Source: Gigaspora margarita | Lineage: Eukaryota > Glomeromycota > Glomeromycetes > Diversisporales > Gigasporaceae | Reading direction: 5' to 3' | Assembly: GCA_009809945.1 (NCBI GenBank) | Contig: WTPW01000554.1 | Span: 6,837-70,836, forward strand | DNA: 64,000 nucleotides | In this document: piece by piece, positions 22,791 through 35,699 of the stretch | Position numbering within the stretch: the stretch's first letter is position 1 | Layout of the letters: every line of letters begins with the position of its first letter | Made by a program: the position numbers and the translations under genes | Notes under the pieces: generated by a model | What the model saw: the letters and a program-made list of their open reading frames with translations, nothing else | What the model was told of the DNA's origin: nothing | The model's database searches: none

Positions 22791-23527
22791 GTAATTACTA
22801 AATATAAGACAATTACCTAACCTTAATTAGTAAAAAAAATATAAAATCCATTGCAAATAAATAATGATTAAAAAGAAAATCCATTATTATTAAAATGCAT
22901 AAAAAAATTAACAAAAATATTTGTTTATTTTAATTCCCAAATATAAAACAACTATCTAATCCTTATTAGGTAAAAATTAATTATTATAGTTTAGTTCAAA
23001 AGCTCAATAATCAATAAAATGCTATTCATTCATATGTATGTACTATTTTTTTTCACTTTATTGATATTTTAAGACATTAACACTATGAAATTACCAAAAG
23101 TAGAGTTTTAATCCATTTTCTATTTATCTATTTATCCATAAATATCAGTGTTGTAAACTTTTTTAATTATTATTTTTTTTTGTATAATTCTGCCTGTACA
23201 TAGTTAGGTATTTTGCCATGAACAATGTAATTCTTTTTTAGTATATGACTAAGATAGGTAGTGGTTTTAGACCTCAGATCTAAGTTCTGGGCCACAAACA
23301 ATAGTTTGGAACTATAGATTCTGGTCTGGAACTACCAAATGTTTCGAAGCTTAAAATAGTAGTCTTGAACTGTTATAGATTAAAAATGTATAAATACAAT
23401 GCTTGAGCAAATAAAAAGGGCACAATTCATTTTGCTCAAACAAAACTAATTTCATAGTTTTCACAAATAAACAATAACCCTAATCTAACCTTAAAAACCT
23501 AATTTATACCCAATTTAGCACAAACTC
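22791..23527. other. gene-free AT-rich sequence
   Basis: No coding or RNA feature was seen. A CAATAACCCTAATCTAACC tract at 23470-23490 is weakly telomere-like. Confidence 0.4.
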
Positions 23528-23535
23528 ATACCATC

Positions 23536-24779
23536 TAGAGATGGGCAAAATAGCATTTTTCTGTACCATGCATGCGCATGATATACTACATGCATGTGCA
23601 TGCTATGAACTACAAAGAAATTTACCATAATTGTGTAAATTCTTTTATTATTGTTTAATGTATATATTGAAAGTATGATACTCTATTGAAAAAATTAACT
23701 AAATTTGACAACTATGATAAAATATTATTGTTATACAGTAAATGGTTAATGTTTTTATTAGTCGTATCAAAAACAAGAATCAAGTTGTGAAAAGTCTGCT
23801 GCATTGTACATTTTTACTAATTATTTTATCGTATAGAATAAGTCATTTCTAATTACACCAAATTAAGTCTCATGACTGTGGAAGAAAATCTTGTTAAAGA
23901 ATAGAATGAAATTCACTAAGTAGATCAAGTCAGTTAATTAAGTTATTATAAACTATTTTTGGTTTAACTATGACAATAGTTCATATTTATTGCTTTTGAA
24001 AAATGGTCAAAATTGTTTTAAAGAACAAATTGTATACTTTGCTCATATAAGAATCTATACAAATGGGTAGGTTTGTATCGAAATATACAATCTATTATTA
24101 TGTTTTTGATTACTTTAAAAAACTAGATCAGTATAATCATCGATCGGATCTGTATGGCATGATACAAAAATACCCCTATTTTAATTCTAGTCATCCATAT
24201 CATACTATCCTGTTGTATAATTACAGCAGATCAATATAGTACTAGTATGGTACAAATTTCAGGATAAGATTATATAGATGAGTAAAATACCCTTATTCTA
24301 TTATTAATTAAAATAAATTAGTATAGATGATCAGACGGATCATTACAGGAATAGCATGTCACTATGTCCAATTTGTTTCAATTTTTTTTGGTTATATGTT
24401 CATTTTCAATTGATATATGTCCAAAAAAATTAAAACCAATTGACATAGTGACATGCCATTCTAGGATCCCTATTTTAAAATTTATATTTGTGTTTATAAT
24501 ATATAGGAGTATGTTGTGAAAGTGGTAAAAATCAGATCTATGACTAAAAGCTGTTAACATATTATGTAGGTTAAGGTTTGGTTTTTTATAATTGGTCTAA
24601 TACCAGACTGATCAACTTGCTCATACCATACTGATTTTCTGTAATACCGAAAAATCTACGTTAGAAAGTTTTTATAATATTTGGATTTTAACTAATTTTG
24701 GGTATAATAGTATAAAATTGCTTAGAACATGCACATGCATGCATGCATGCATGCATTCATGCAATAATGCCCATCTCTG
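23536..24779. mobile_element. 1.24-kb hAT-like element, 8-bp duplication ATACCATC
   Basis: ATACCATC flanks both sides (23528-23535 and 24780-24787). The ends TAGAGATGGGCA and, in reverse, CAGAGATGGGCA match the CAGRG...GGGCA form of hAT termini. CATGCATG-rich tracts lie just inside both ends (23570-23605 and 24731-24763). There is no transposase reading frame, so it is non-autonomous. It contains a nested foldback at 24346-24468. Confidence 0.88.
24346..24468. mobile_element. 123-bp foldback nested in the hAT-like element
   Basis: GGAATAGCATGTCACTATGT on the left is mirrored by ACATAGTGACATGCCATTCT on the right. The loop is T-rich. A small non-coding hairpin. Confidence 0.7.
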
Positions 24780-24929
24780 ATACCATCCTATTTTGTATCT
24801 AGAATTTTGACTGATTTGGATATCCGAATTAAAAAAAAACAGATATTCAGTGTCATGCTTAATTTTTTTGCATTTTTTTTATCACTATCATTATTTTTTG
24901 AATTTCTAACTTTGGTATAGTTTGTGATA

Positions 24930-25090
24930 TTATTAGGTGATTAAAGCTTCAATTGAGAGATTGAAGTTTCAAGTGAGTGATTAAAACACCAATTGAATGA
25001 TTAAAGCTCCAATCAGGATTGAAGCTCCAAGTGGGTAATTAAACTCTAATCGAGAGATTGAAAATCCAATAGAGATTGGAACTGTTTAAC
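24930..25090. repeat. degenerate minisatellite, unit about 25-30 bp
   Basis: Variants of GATTGAAGCTCCAAGTGAGT and ATTAAAGCTCCAATC recur irregularly about six times. AAACAATTAAACAATTAAAC lies just beyond, at 25180-25210. Confidence 0.6.
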
Positions 25091-25319
25091 TATTTAGAAA
25101 TTGCTCTATAGTTCTGGGCAAGATTATGTTGGTTGTGAGCTGGAATTATTTTAATTCAGTCAAATTAAATGGTTAAATAGTTAAACAATTAAACAATTAA
25201 ACAATTTAGTTAAATTTTAGGCAGTTCCAATCCCTAAGCTCCAAGCGAAGAATTAAAAATCCTACAGGAATTAAAGATATATAAGGGTGTAATTCAGTCC
25301 GTGAAAGAAAGAACAATTA

Positions 25320-25586
25320 GGCCAGACCAAGTAGATTATGTGTTTTATATTACTCCTCCCTCCTTAGAGCTCCTCCCTTCCTCATAGTAAAAATAATTTA
25401 AATAGATATACAAAGTACTACAGAATATTTCAGAAAATTTTTATAAAGTTACGGAACAAATTAGAAAAAAATTTTTTTGAAAAAAAAATTTTTTAAAATT
25501 TTACTATATGAACTACTCCTCCCTTCCCCCCTCCCCTGGAGGGGAGAGGGAGGTAATATAAAATACATAATCAACTTGGTCTGGCC
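25320..25586. mobile_element. 267-bp Harbinger-like MITE (TTA duplication)
   Basis: The flanks are TTA at 25317-25319 and 25587-25589. The ends begin GGCCAGACCAAGT and pair for about 45 bp (GATTATGTGTTTTATATTAC). The centre is C/T-rich. A TTA duplication with GGCC ends fits PIF/Harbinger. Confidence 0.82.
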
Positions 25587-26179
25587 TTATTAGAACAATT
25601 GTTAATTGTTAATAGTATTTGCTTATAAAGAGAAACCTATAACCTGTAATTATGTGTATTAGTTTATTGATTTAAACCATTTACCTTAACTACTATTTGT
25701 TCACGATCAAAGCTAAATTGGTCCAAAACCCATAAGCTCTCCCACTGATTATAATACCAGATATAGCTTATCAGATAAATGGATGATGAATTGATTTGAA
25801 TTGGAACTCTATCCTTAACAAATTACTTATAAACCAGAAAACCAAACTGAAAAAAAACCAAAAAATAAAGAACCTATTCATATACCTAATTGTGATTCTT
25901 TTATTACTACTTAATATTACATTAAAATTTTAAGGGAACCCAATTGCTTAAGATTAAACCAAAATTCTAGCAAAAACTATTAAAATGAAATCAAATCTCA
26001 TTATTACACTAAAATAAAAAAAAATTTCTACACAATAAAACAGAAATTAAGGTTTAAATTATCTATTAGCATTTTAGAATGACAACACTACAATACTAAA
26101 TCAACCAGAATATAAAAAAAAAATACTGATAACTAAACTCCTAGCACATGAGCAGGCGCATAACTTGTTAATTGATGTA
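25587..26179. other. gene-free AT-rich sequence
   Basis: I see no open frame or structured repeat. Confidence 0.4.
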
Positions 26180-26700
26180 CAGTATTAGCAGTAGAAATGG
26201 ATGGTTCAGAAACATGTGATGACGATCTTGTTGGAAATCTCGTGGTCGCCTCTAAGAAAACCAGTTCTTGCGCACAGCCCATTGATCAATGAATTTATCT
26301 AAATTGGAAAGGTTATTAAATGCAAGATCCAATATAGCATAATTCTGAAATTTTGAGTGAAAATTGTAGAATAGATAATAGATTTTATAAATCCTATTAG
26401 ATATAAATAGTGTAAAATAATCAAGAAATGTACTATTTAGCAGCATTGATTGATCGATCAATAGACTTTAACTTGTCCTGTAATAAAGATAAACTGATCT
26501 TGGTTTAACTATCCCTCATTAAATAAAATAACTGTTTCTTCTGCTCATCTTATATCTGATGCACCTTAGCCTTGCCAAATTGTACCATCTCTCACTATTG
26601 AGTATATTGTGAGGTGTTTTGGTCTTTTATAGTTGGTGGTTGTCTGTCTCATATGCTGGCATGGATTTCTGCCTCCAACAATTTGGTGGTAACTGTAAGA
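26180..26700 (-). repeat. diverged direct repeat, left copy (LTR-like layout)
   Basis: About 520 bp is shared with 30605-31120 in the same orientation. Shared tracts include AACCAGTTCTTG, GCACAGCCCATTGAT, GAATTTATCTAAATTGG, GAATAGATAATAGATTTT and TAGACTTTAACTTG. On the - strand both copies keep a similar short frame (LDLAFNNLSNLDKF against LDLVFNNLPNLDKF), ended differently. Two direct repeats 4.4 kb apart could be LTRs of a decayed retroelement, but no gag or pol lies between them. Alternatives are two copies of one gene exon or two unrelated insertions. Confidence 0.65.
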
Positions 26701-26830
26701 TTCGAAATATCTACTTGATTTTTCATTAAAAGACTGGAATTTCAACTACAAGTAGATTTTGTGACCCTTTTCCTATTTTGTTTTTTTTTTGGTTTTGTGT
26801 TGTTTTTGTATAGTTTTTTTGGATAATTTC

Positions 26831-27196
26831 AAGAAGAGTGAACCCAGTGATGATCTCGAATCGTATAACTCTTGACATAATTACATATAATTTTAATTAA
26901 CCAAAAAAGTAAACAAATATCAGGTGATATTTATGAATGAAGCCAATCAAAACAACCAAAAAGTTTTTATAAAACAACTAACAAAAAAATTTTTACCTCG
27001 TGGTTAGGGTTAGGGTTAGGGTCAGCTTTTTTATATAGTTAGAAGGTCTTTTATATATAGTTATAAAGAATGATATCAGATATATTGAATTAACTAACTG
27101 GTGATTTTGTTTATGCTCTTCTGACCAATCAAAATTCTCAGATCATTATATCAAGGATTGTACAATTCATGGTCATCACTGGGTTTACTCTTTTTT
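26831..27196. mobile_element. foldback MITE with (TTAGGG)-like core
   Basis: AAGAAGAGTGAACCCAGTGA is mirrored by TCACTGGGTTTACTCTTTTT. The arms pair for about 50 bp. The interior at 27003-27024 reads GGTTAGGGTTAGGGTTAGGG, three telomere units. No target duplication is clear. Confidence 0.78.
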
Positions 27197-27563
27197 AACT
27201 ATCCTGTTTTTTTATAAGAGGCACTAACAGAATAGTGCATTCATTTGTTTTTTTTTCAGACTGACAAACTGTGTTCACTTGTTTTTATTGTGTTTGTTTT
27301 GTTTGTTTTTTTTTATTTTATTTTCTGTAAATCCATTTCTACAAAATCTTGTTCTTGCCTAAAAAAGAAAAATATATATACATGTACAATATATATCTAC
27401 CACCAATATTTAATCAGCTCCAAAGATGAATTGATATCCAAACAAAAAAGATACAATTGCAGCAAGCCCCATAGAACTCTTGAAACCCCAATTGACCAAT
27501 AGAAAGAAATATTAAGTGCACCTATTGTAAAGAAAAGGTTATTATATTAGTAATTGCCCACAA

Positions 27564-28560
27564 GTGACCTATCTAGAGGAAATATGCTATTTTGCTGTAC
27601 TTACTGAAGAACAAGCTAATGAAGTTCAAGTAATCATTGATAAATTGTTTGGAAATTGTGACCTTGATAAAAGACAAATTCTGCAGGTTCTGGTATTACT
27701 TTTGAAAATAATTAAATGTGCTATAATTTCTATATCAATAAAGAAGAAAAGGAAAATATTATATACTTGCCCCTGTATGTCCAGTTGTCTACAGAAAAGG
27801 AATCTTGATATAAAAATATTTAACTAGAGAAAGCTAAAGAAGTCATATATTTGCTGTTGTATATTTAATTGGCCATGGATTCAAGCCAGAAAAACTCATC
27901 TCTTTTACCTCCCATTCTGAAAATTCTCTTAGCAAAGCTCTTGCACAAGAAAAGCCCAATCCTGGAAGTAGTTGATGCTAATGTTACTTTAGAAGAACTC
28001 TTTTATCATATTGGATTTGGTTTTGAAAAAGAAAAGTTTAATTTAGAATTACTCTTTCAAAACCTTGCTACCAAATTTGAATCCATTATACAAAAGTGTG
28101 CTCTAAAAAAAGAAGTTACCCAGGAATCTCCAATATTATATGGTACTAAAGAAATGAGACCAAAGGCCAACAATCTGCAGAGATTGGAACCTACAATAAA
28201 ATATGCACCTGTGGACCCTATTGTAAAGACAGAAGTAAAGTTGAAAAGGATAAAAAGAAAAAGTTCAGAATTAAAGTAGATAAATATAAGGGCATCAAAT
28301 TTGAAAAAGAAATTTCTATATATTATCAGAAGTTAGCTAAAAATGGATGCTAGTGCAATAAAATTGTATCAGAAAGAAAAAGAAGATATAGAGAAAAGTG
28401 ATCATAAGATATTAGTAGATGAAGATATAAAAGAAAAAAAGCAAATAATAAATATAAGTTAGAAGTACCTCTAGAAGAAGAAGCCTTATACCATGCTTGC
28501 AATAAATGGAAGTAAAGAGTTGATGAATTTTGAAAAACTGCTTATGAATTTGCTATCAAG
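27564..28560 (+). pseudogene. unrecognised multi-exon gene remnant, possibly Sel1-like tail
   Basis: Exon 1 (from about 27564) reads TYLEEICYFAVLTEEQANEV, then VQVIIDKLFGNCDLDKRQIL, and ends at a CAG|GTTCTG donor near 27688. The next open block from ATG 27875 gives 135 residues, with LPPILKILLAKLLHKKSPIL, VTLEELFYHIGFGFEKEKF and LELLFQNLATKFESIIQKCA, then a basic tail (LKRIKRKSSELK) to a stop at 28277. Further frames (EKEISIYYQKLAKN, SAIKLYQKEKEDIEKSD, EEEALYHACNKW) resemble Sel1-like repeats but shift frame repeatedly. A hAT-like insertion at 28560 separates them from YGIRVEMDKK at 29911, which is typical of Sel1-like proteins in these fungi (from memory). I do not know the helical first part. 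Confidence 0.45.
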
Positions 28561-29904
28561 TAGTGTTAAAAATCTGTTTTGAAATTTATGTTTTCATGAG
28601 AACATCGTTATTTAATTTAATGTTCTCAAAAATTTTTTATGTTCTTAATTTCTCTCTCTTTCTCTCTCACTTTTTCACTTTTTCTCATTTTTTTTTTCTC
28701 TCTTTCACATTTTCTTTTACTTTTACTCTTTTTCACTATTTTTTACTTTTTCTTACTCTTTCTTACTTTTATTTTCTCTCTTTTATTCTTTTTCTCACAC
28801 TTTTACTTTATACTTTTAATTATTTTTAATTTTTATTTTATTTAATGGATAATGTTATTTGTAACAGCCTGTTACACACTTATTTGTAACAACCTTTATT
28901 TCTAACTCAAAATTTTACTAAAACAATACCTATTGCACTTCTAACAAAAAATGATCCTCTCACAATTCTGTATTAATTTTGATTTTAATCCTAATTTAAT
29001 TCTATATTAATATTAATGTGCCTTATGGGCTATTACAAATAAGCATATAACAGGCTATTACAAATAAGTTTTTTCTTATTTAATATATTAAAAAATTATT
29101 AATAATAAAATAATATAATTTATTTAACTAAACTATATAAACAAGTAATTTATAATAATAAAACTATATTTAATTTTTTATATATTATATATAATATAGA
29201 AAATGTTATTGACTTGGTCTAGCTTGTATATTTAGTTTTAAATAAGCTATTAACATTTATCAAATGTTTAAATAAATAAATATATATTATAAATATCAAT
29301 TACCATATTCTATTATAAATAAGCACCCTTTTTTGAAATTTCAAACTCATATAACTTGAAATTATCTAATCAAACTCAATAAAAATTTATTTATTTAAAT
29401 TTTATAGATTTATAAAATTTAGATAAAAAACTTTTTATTAAGTTTTGTTAGATAGTTTTCAAGTTATTTAATTTAAAATTTCAAAAAAAGAGGTGCTTAA
29501 TTGATATTTATATAATGATATATATATTAAAATTTATATAATAAGGTCTATACTAAACTGAGAATGGATAAACCAATAAATTATTATATTATCCAAAATT
29601 TTTCAATAAATCAAGAACAACTAAATTGTTATCTATTTATCTAACTAACAATTAAATATTTAAGAGCTTAATTATTTTAAATTGCAATATTAATAAAATA
29701 ATTTTTTATTACTTTATATTAATAAAAATAATTTTTTATTACTTTATATTAATAAAAATAATTTTTTATTACTTATATAGAAACATATTTTTTAAACTTA
29801 ATGTTCTCAAAAAATTTAATAAAGAACATCTTAAATTTTGTAAATGTTCTCAAATTAAAAGTGATATTTTTATGAGAACATGAGAATATAAGATTTCTAG
29901 CACT
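28560..29904. mobile_element. 1.34-kb hAT-like element, 8-bp duplication GCTATCAA
   Basis: GCTATCAA lies at 28552-28559 and 29905-29912. The ends are (G)TAGTGTTAAAAATC and, in reverse, AGTGCTAGAAATC, each followed by GAGAACAT phrases repeated near both termini. The first base on the left is ambiguous. The interior has a C/T-rich TTTCTCTCTCAC tract (28650-28810), an ATTACAAATAAG/TAACAGCC inverted pair and three 30-bp tandem units (29696-29781). No transposase frame remains. It interrupts the Sel1-like remnant. Confidence 0.78.
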
Positions 29905-30604
29905 GCTATCAATATGGAATTAGAGTTGAAATGGATAAAAAAAGGTCTATGAATATCAATACTAGTATTGAATAGAATTGAAGTTGGAAAGTGTAAAATG
30001 TTCTAATGGTATTTGATACATGTTAAAATAGTAATACAAAAAACCAATTCAATTCTAGAGGACTTGATAAAAAATATGAAAAAAGCTATGAAAAAAGTTA
30101 CAAAAATTTGGACTGAATTCAAAAAGGTTCCTGTAATGAAAATAAAAAAATGTTAGAAAAGCTAGATCAAAATCAATATGGTATTAATAATCTGAAAAAA
30201 AGAATTATTTTATACTTACTGGAATGTGACTTATATAACCAAATATTTAACTCCAGTAGATTCTAATATCAATGGAAATAAAAAAAAAAAGAAATAATAA
30301 TTTTAGAAAAGTTTCCAAGTAGTTTAAAAAAAATAATAAAAAAACCTTGTATTATCAGTAGTTAGTTGTAACAGTCTGATATGGGATTAATAAATATATG
30401 ACAAAGAAAACCCTTTATAATAATATGGGCATGACTTTTAATTAATGTTTTTTTTTAGTTTTTTAATTTGTTGTTTAGGATTTGAGCTAAACATTTTTTT
30501 AGATTGTTTTTAGTTTTTAATTGTTTTGTTTTTTGGTGTAAGTTTTTGAAAAAAAAAGAATCATTTAGTTATTTTTATGGAACATGAAAAGTTAATGTAG
30601 GAAG
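29905..30604 (+). pseudogene. downstream part of the interrupted Sel1-like remnant
   Basis: YGIRVEMDKK (29911-29940) is followed by broken frames with Y/K/N-rich pieces such as NQYGINNLKKRIILYLLECD (about 30170-30230). Stops and shifts are frequent. Beyond 30350 I see no coding sense and the sequence is T-rich. Confidence 0.35.
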
Positions 30605-31120
30605 AATTGTTAGTAGTAGAAATAGATGGGTTAAAAACATATAATAATAATCTTGTCTAAAATCTTGTGATGTACTACTAAGAAAACTGGTTCTTGGCAC
30701 AGCCCATTGATTATTGAATTTATCTAAATTGGGAAGATTATTAAATACAAGATCAAGAAAAGATTCAATATAGTATGATTCTGGAATTTTAAGTGAAAAT
30801 TGTGGAATAGATAATAGATTTTGTAAACTCAATTAGAAGTAAAATAGTATAAAATAATAAGATATGTGCTATTTAGTGGCATTGATTAATTGATTAATCA
30901 ATAGACTTTAACTTGTTCTGTAATAAAGATAAACTAATCTTGGTTTAACTATCTTTTATTAAATAAAATAAACTATTTCTTCTACTCACCTTATACCAAA
31001 TATACCTTAGCCTTGCCAAATCATATTGCCTCTTACTTTTGAGTATATCATAAGATGTTTTGGTTTAATTGTTGGTAGTTGTTTGTCCTATAATGCAAGC
31101 TTAGATTTCTACCTCCAATA
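30605..31120 (-). repeat. diverged direct repeat, right copy
   Basis: This is the partner of 26180-26700, about 80% alike by eye and in the same orientation. Its - strand frame (30575-30832) keeps SIPQFSLKIPESYYIESF and LPNLDKFNNQWAVP, matching the partner's FHSKFQNYAILDLAF and NLDKFIDQWAV. Conservation at the amino-acid level hints that the repeat came from a coding or transposon-derived sequence. The function is unknown. Confidence 0.65.
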
Positions 31121-31435
31121 ACAGGATCATTATAAATTTGCAATCAATCTATAAACTAATAATCAATATGTAAAAATTGAAACTAGAAATCAAGAATACA
31201 GAAACAACTAGCTATTCTTATTCATATCATCAATTGTTACCTATTTATGAATCAATTTTTGTTCATTATGTATATTTGTATTTTTGATAATTAACTGAGA
31301 TATGGATGATGTTAGTAACATGTGTTAGTAAGTCATATACTGTGTATTACTAGTATAGTAGTAACTTATAATAGAAACTATAATAATTATATATGAAATA
31401 ATTCAATCCTAACTATATATTCTAATTATTAGAAT

Positions 31436-31735
31436 AGCAAGCAAGTTTTGTATAAGAATTTTTTACAGTAATTAATAATGGAAATCAAAATAATTTTAAT
31501 GCAAACTCAATCTTAAAACATATTATGTGTCAAGTAGATTTGAGATAGAATTTTTTATAGTAGCTTATAATAAAATTATAATAACTCCAATACAACTAAC
31601 TCTCCTTTTATTGTTACTAAAATAACACAAAGCTTTGCAATATAGCAGAATTGTTACAATAGATTATAATAAAAATCACAACATTTTATTCAATACAAAC
31701 TATCTCAACTTTAAGATAGAGGTAATGATATCAAT
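31436..31735. repeat. satellite block B
   Basis: Phrases AGCAAGCAAGTTTTGTATAA, ATTTTTTACAGTAATTAATA, AATCAAAATAATTTTAATGC and AACATATTATGTGTC recur in the order seen at 17640-18559. Confidence 0.65.
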
Positions 31736-33130
31736 TTTACTATAAAACTTATTGTTATAATATTTGGTAATACAAGATATCTAATATAATATGTTATTGA
31801 ATATTCTAGATTTTTTATTTACTATCAATACTGGTATTAAACTTGTTTTGACTATTGTAAAAAAAATTTTTATTACAACTATCACTAATTTCTTGTTATA
31901 TTTTTTTAAAAAATTAAATATAAAATATTAAACTTTTTGCTTTAAAATAAAAAATCAGAATTTAAAATACTATAAATATAATTTTTTTTATGATATAAAC
32001 AAAATATATTTTATTAAACCATAGTTGTAAATTTTTGTATACTGTAATACATAATATGGCAATTTACTATTATTGAAAATAATTGATATATACTTTACTA
32101 TTAACTACATACTAAATATCAGGATTGTGCAAATACATATCTGATAATTTTATCAGAATCAGATATTTTCAAATTGTCTGAAGGTATATCTAATTTTTAA
32201 TGAGGCACAGTTATAGTTGTCAATAGACAATATCCAAAAATTTGTATGGAACAATTTAGGCCAATGTTCAATATCTGATAATATGCCTGATGCTAATTAG
32301 ATAAACTTTAGTATATGACAAATGCAAAATTATTATAAAGAAATTAATTATATTATTGTTCAATTTGGTGTATATATTAGTTATTAGTCAAGCTGATATT
32401 AGCTAATTTAGTTAGCTTAGCCAGCTAAGCCAATTGATGTTTTGAAAATCTGGCTTAATTGCCTAAATATATAAATATTAGGAACAGAGTAAAATTGAAG
32501 ATTTCATATAGTGTATAATTATATTGCAAATTAAATAATATTTATATACAAAATTTTGAATATTATTGAATTAATGCATATAGCAAAACAAGTGTATAAA
32601 ACTGTATATAAAAACTTTGCAAGTTACATCTTCACATCTATATAATATTTGCTCTTATAATTTGTGTTGCATAAAATTGTTAGTCTGACTTTTAAAGTGC
32701 AATACATGATTTATAATTTATTTTTTCATATCATTACTAATTGTTAATCTTGATTACTATTATACTATTCTATATATCATATATAGAAAAAATCTGATTT
32801 CTATTTCTGTATTATTGATTTTTGATCTATTTACTATTCCTATAACAAGATTTGTAAAATCATAAATGCTAATCCCAAATTCACCTCCCAAATTGTTTTA
32901 TAATTACTGTGTTTCTTGGCATAAACAATAAATAATTTAAATATAAATTAATTGTATTTATATTTTGAATCATGTTATATTAATGTAATTCATTAGTCCT
33001 GTCCATAATCTTATACTATATTTATTAAAGAAGTATTATGTACCAAGTACTATTAAAAGTTACATTTGTGATACCTGTTACACTTACTTAAACAGTTTTT
33101 TCTATAAGCATTAAATAAATATAAATATAC
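31736..33130. other. gene-free AT-rich sequence
   Basis: No coding frame or well-paired inverted repeat was seen. Some ATCTGATAATTTTATCAGA-type local palindromes occur near 32135-32160. Confidence 0.35.
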
Positions 33131-34043
33131 TATAGTCGACTCCTGCAATAGTCACACCTGTTTTTGTCACAATCGTGCTATAGCCATATAATTTTTCTAA
33201 TAGAAATTTTTTTATAATAAATTTTGCCCGCAATAGTTACATCTAATATTAACTTTTGTATTAGTCACTATCACATTAAGTCTTAGATTCAATATATAGT
33301 GTGGTTTTATAAATTTTGCTTGCTATAATTACTTCATAGTATGTATAACCTTAAAAAGTATTGCATGCATATTTAGTAATTATATTATAAAGAAAATTAG
33401 CAGTTAATTAAATAATAGCACTTTCGAATTTAACTAGAATATCTACGGGCATATCTTGTTAATCCATTCCTTTGACTAGTTGACTTTCGCCAACTTGAAA
33501 TAAATTCTTACACTTTGTATATATATTTATATATATAATATACAATAGAATATGTGTACTTATATAAGTACGCACTATAATTAACTTGCTATTTAAAATA
33601 TATTGATATTTACATCAGTCTGGTTAAATTATTATAAATAAAGTATATGGAAGAATAGGCAATTTATTTTTAATTTTGGGACATTACAAAACTTATTTAT
33701 TACTGTATAAATGTCTTGTACTATTTTGTATAGGTGGGACTAGTAATTTTAAAATTTCAAAATATTAATTTAATGATTTAATAAATAGGCATTGCAAAGT
33801 AAAAGCTTGTGAATAAAGTGTGTACTACAAAATATCTATGTAATAGAACTAGAATACTGATTATATGTGTATTTTAATGCATCTGCCTAGTGAAAATTTA
33901 ATTTTTACTTATAGGTTTTGCTTAGTAGTACTTAAATATAAACTTATAACTGCACGTTCCAATTTTTCATATTAGTCACACATTCACAATAGTCACATGA
34001 AATTGCTGATTATATAATATGACTATTGCAGGAGTCAACTGTA
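33131..34043. mobile_element. pogo-like MITE (TAGTCACAC variant), 0.9 kb
   Basis: TATAGTCGACTCCTGCAATA then GTCACACC on the left is mirrored by TATTGCAGGAGTCAACTGTA on the right. Internal TAGTCAC phrases flank both sides. TA lies at both ends. There is no coding capacity. Confidence 0.75.
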
Positions 34044-34740
34044 GTGCATATGTTTATACCAATAAGAAATTGCCAAAAAATTTGATTATGTGAATTAAGA
34101 TGGATACTAAAAATTATAGATTTTAATTTTTTATAAGTTTGAAAAAATTCCACATTTTGGAGATTATCTATAAAAAACCAAAATTTTAAAAAATTTTATA
34201 TATAATTTATTTTAATTGGTTACAGATTATATTGTATATTAATTTCTATTAATCTGATTGGTTGTGTTCATATGATTCAAAATTTTGAAAAATTTGGAAT
34301 AGTGAAAGTTTGGCAATAATTCAAGGTCATATAATATAATCCAATTATTAAATTTAATTTCTTAATACTAGCTAAATCCAAAAATTTCCAAAATTTTTGC
34401 ATAATCCAAAAAAAATTTTACTTTTAAAAATGCTATCCATGGCTTGAATTTATCTTAAAATCGCATGATTCTGAGTCTTAAATAAATATTTATTCTCTGG
34501 TTCTTATTTATACTTCTAGACTATTTTTTTTTTCAGATTTCAGAATTGGCTAATCCAGAATTTTTATAATTCTTTTTGATTATATATCTTTTTTTTTACT
34601 ATTTAAACTATTAGTTACAAACAAAGAGTAAAAATTGCTAGCTAAAAAAAAAAGAAGAAGAGAAAAAAATAACGGATGATTTGTAATTTGCAGTAAGATA
34701 AATATTGTAAAATATGCAACTTGAAGAAATAGTATTTTAT
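34044..34740. other. gene-free AT-rich sequence
   Basis: No feature could be supported. Confidence 0.35.
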
Positions 34741-35146
34741 ATACTGTAAATTCTCAAAATAGTGGACAGGGAGCACTATTTTGACCATGTGTACATTATT
34801 TTGAATATGCACATGGGCATTATTTCAAGGTAAAGTAATAATTCTGGAAATAAATAGGTCAAATATATAAGTATTAGATAAATAACAGATACAAGACTTC
34901 TGATATGCTACCAGTATACTATATTTTGCAGTAAATTAGGTGCATATCAGGAGCTTTGTATTTTGATATTTAATAAAAAAATACTGCAAAAGCCATTTTT
35001 TATTTTAATAAAATATCTATATTCACCAAAGGTGTGCACTATTTTGGGATGTACATGGGCATTATTTTGAAACTACCTATATGATTTTTAGGGGGCATGA
35101 TTTTTAAAATAATGCCACCATCTGTTATTTTGAGAATTTATAGTAG
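34741..35146. mobile_element. TA-flanked MITE (ACTGTAAATTCTCAAAATAG ends)
   Basis: TACTGTAAATTCTCAAAATA at the left is mirrored by TTTTGAGAATTTATAGTA at the right. Subterminal GGGCATTATTT phrases occur in both halves. The small open frame at 35097-35333 overlaps the right end and has no domain. Confidence 0.7.
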
Positions 35147-35699
35147 TACTATTATTAGAAGAGCATTTTATGCTAAGCATCCTTTAAATTTTTATTTTTT
35201 TTATACAAAAATAAGTTATGTTCTACTTATATTACTAGGTCTCATGTGCCTAGCTCCTTTTAAAAATTACAATTTTGATATATATTATTTTAAATCAAGT
35301 TATATCTGTAAAGCCATAATATCCATTTTATAATTCTGTTATGTATAATAATCATATTTGTACTTGTATCATAGGAGTATATATACTTAAGACTATAATT
35401 ACAAATAGAAATATGCTAATATTACTTTTTTGTTACATGCTTTTAATATTTGAATCATATAAGATCATATAATATCTACTAAAAATTTTAAATTAAGATA
35501 GCTTAAACTGCTTTTTGATATATAATTCTATTTATGGTATAATTTGAACCTTAGTATTAATCTATGTTGTTCTGCCTATCAACACTTATTTCTTATATAT
35601 TTATATACAAAATTGTAAATATTATATTATAATCATTAAATTGTCATGTTTATCAGATTAAACTTTTTTTAAAAAATAACAAATTGTATTTATAGTAGA

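Noticed and set aside
24731-24763. (CATG)n run as a regulatory site
   Set aside because: It lies within the subterminal zone of the hAT-like element and is mirrored at its other end.
27003-27024. (TTAGGG)3 as evidence that the window is a chromosome end
   Set aside because: It is three units inside a foldback element with sequence continuing on both sides, so it is interstitial.
28563-28845. Overlapping F/L/S-rich frames resembling membrane proteins
   Set aside because: They come from the C/T-rich TTTCTCTC tract of the hAT-like element. Both frames are equally open, as expected for low complexity.
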